Positions 57,881 through 64,000 of a stretch of 64,000 bases of DNA are shown here, in pieces (within the stretch, counting starts at the first letter, position 1; every line of letters begins with the position of its first letter). A model generated the notes under the pieces. That model saw only the letters and a program-made list of their open reading frames with translations. It did no database searches and was not told the origin of the DNA. The position numbers and the translations under genes were made by a program. Origin of the DNA: Sisyra terminalis (taxonomy: Eukaryota; Arthropoda; Insecta; Neuroptera; Sisyridae); assembly GCA_958496175.1 (NCBI GenBank), contig OY292277.1, positions 23,268,282 to 23,332,281 on the forward strand. Direction: 5' to 3'.

Positions 57881-64000
<6,120 letters not shown>

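Overview
The window is AT-rich nuclear DNA from an animal, most likely a pterygote insect. The genes are split by short, GT-AG introns, the intergenic and intronic DNA is full of decayed transposons, and the proteins look like insect orthologues of conserved animal genes. I cannot fix the order from sequence alone. There are no bacterial operons, rRNA genes, CRISPR arrays or convincing tRNA genes.

Layout: four genes read rightwards in the first 45 kb. They are 3-hydroxyisobutyrate dehydrogenase (7690-10375, 4 exons), the ER-junction protein lunapark (14992-16378, 5 exons), a BNIP2/caytaxin-type BCH-domain protein (18490-20161, 4 exons) and Lasp (23158-45214, 6 exons, two introns above 9 kb). 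Three loci read leftwards in the last 17 kb. They are CCDC13 (51542-47689, 6 exons), a locus for very small membrane proteins (56415-54753) and a RET receptor tyrosine kinase (from beyond 64000 to 57881, 9 exons in view, with the extracellular part off the right edge). The genes are unrelated in function (valine catabolism, ER shape, signalling scaffold, actin scaffold, cilium or centriole, small membrane proteins, receptor kinase) and show no sign of acting as a cluster. I built every gene model by hand from splice signals and reading phase, and all phases close.

Most of the remainder is transposon debris: Helitron helicase fragments at the left edge, hAT-like elements (two with clear 8-bp target duplications), tRNA-derived SINEs with a fold-back tail module, a LINE reverse-transcriptase remnant broken by nested insertions, a possible mariner-type remnant, and a repeat family with long inverted arms.

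Two observations stand out. First, the small-protein locus has three different first exons, each with its own ATG. All end in phase 1 inside a transmembrane segment, and all can join one shared exon that finishes the membrane helix and adds a very basic tail. Second, the inverted-repeat family carries a motif with the hammerhead ribozyme core. Its stem II shows a compensatory base-pair change between copies, and the copy at 30698 can form all three stems.
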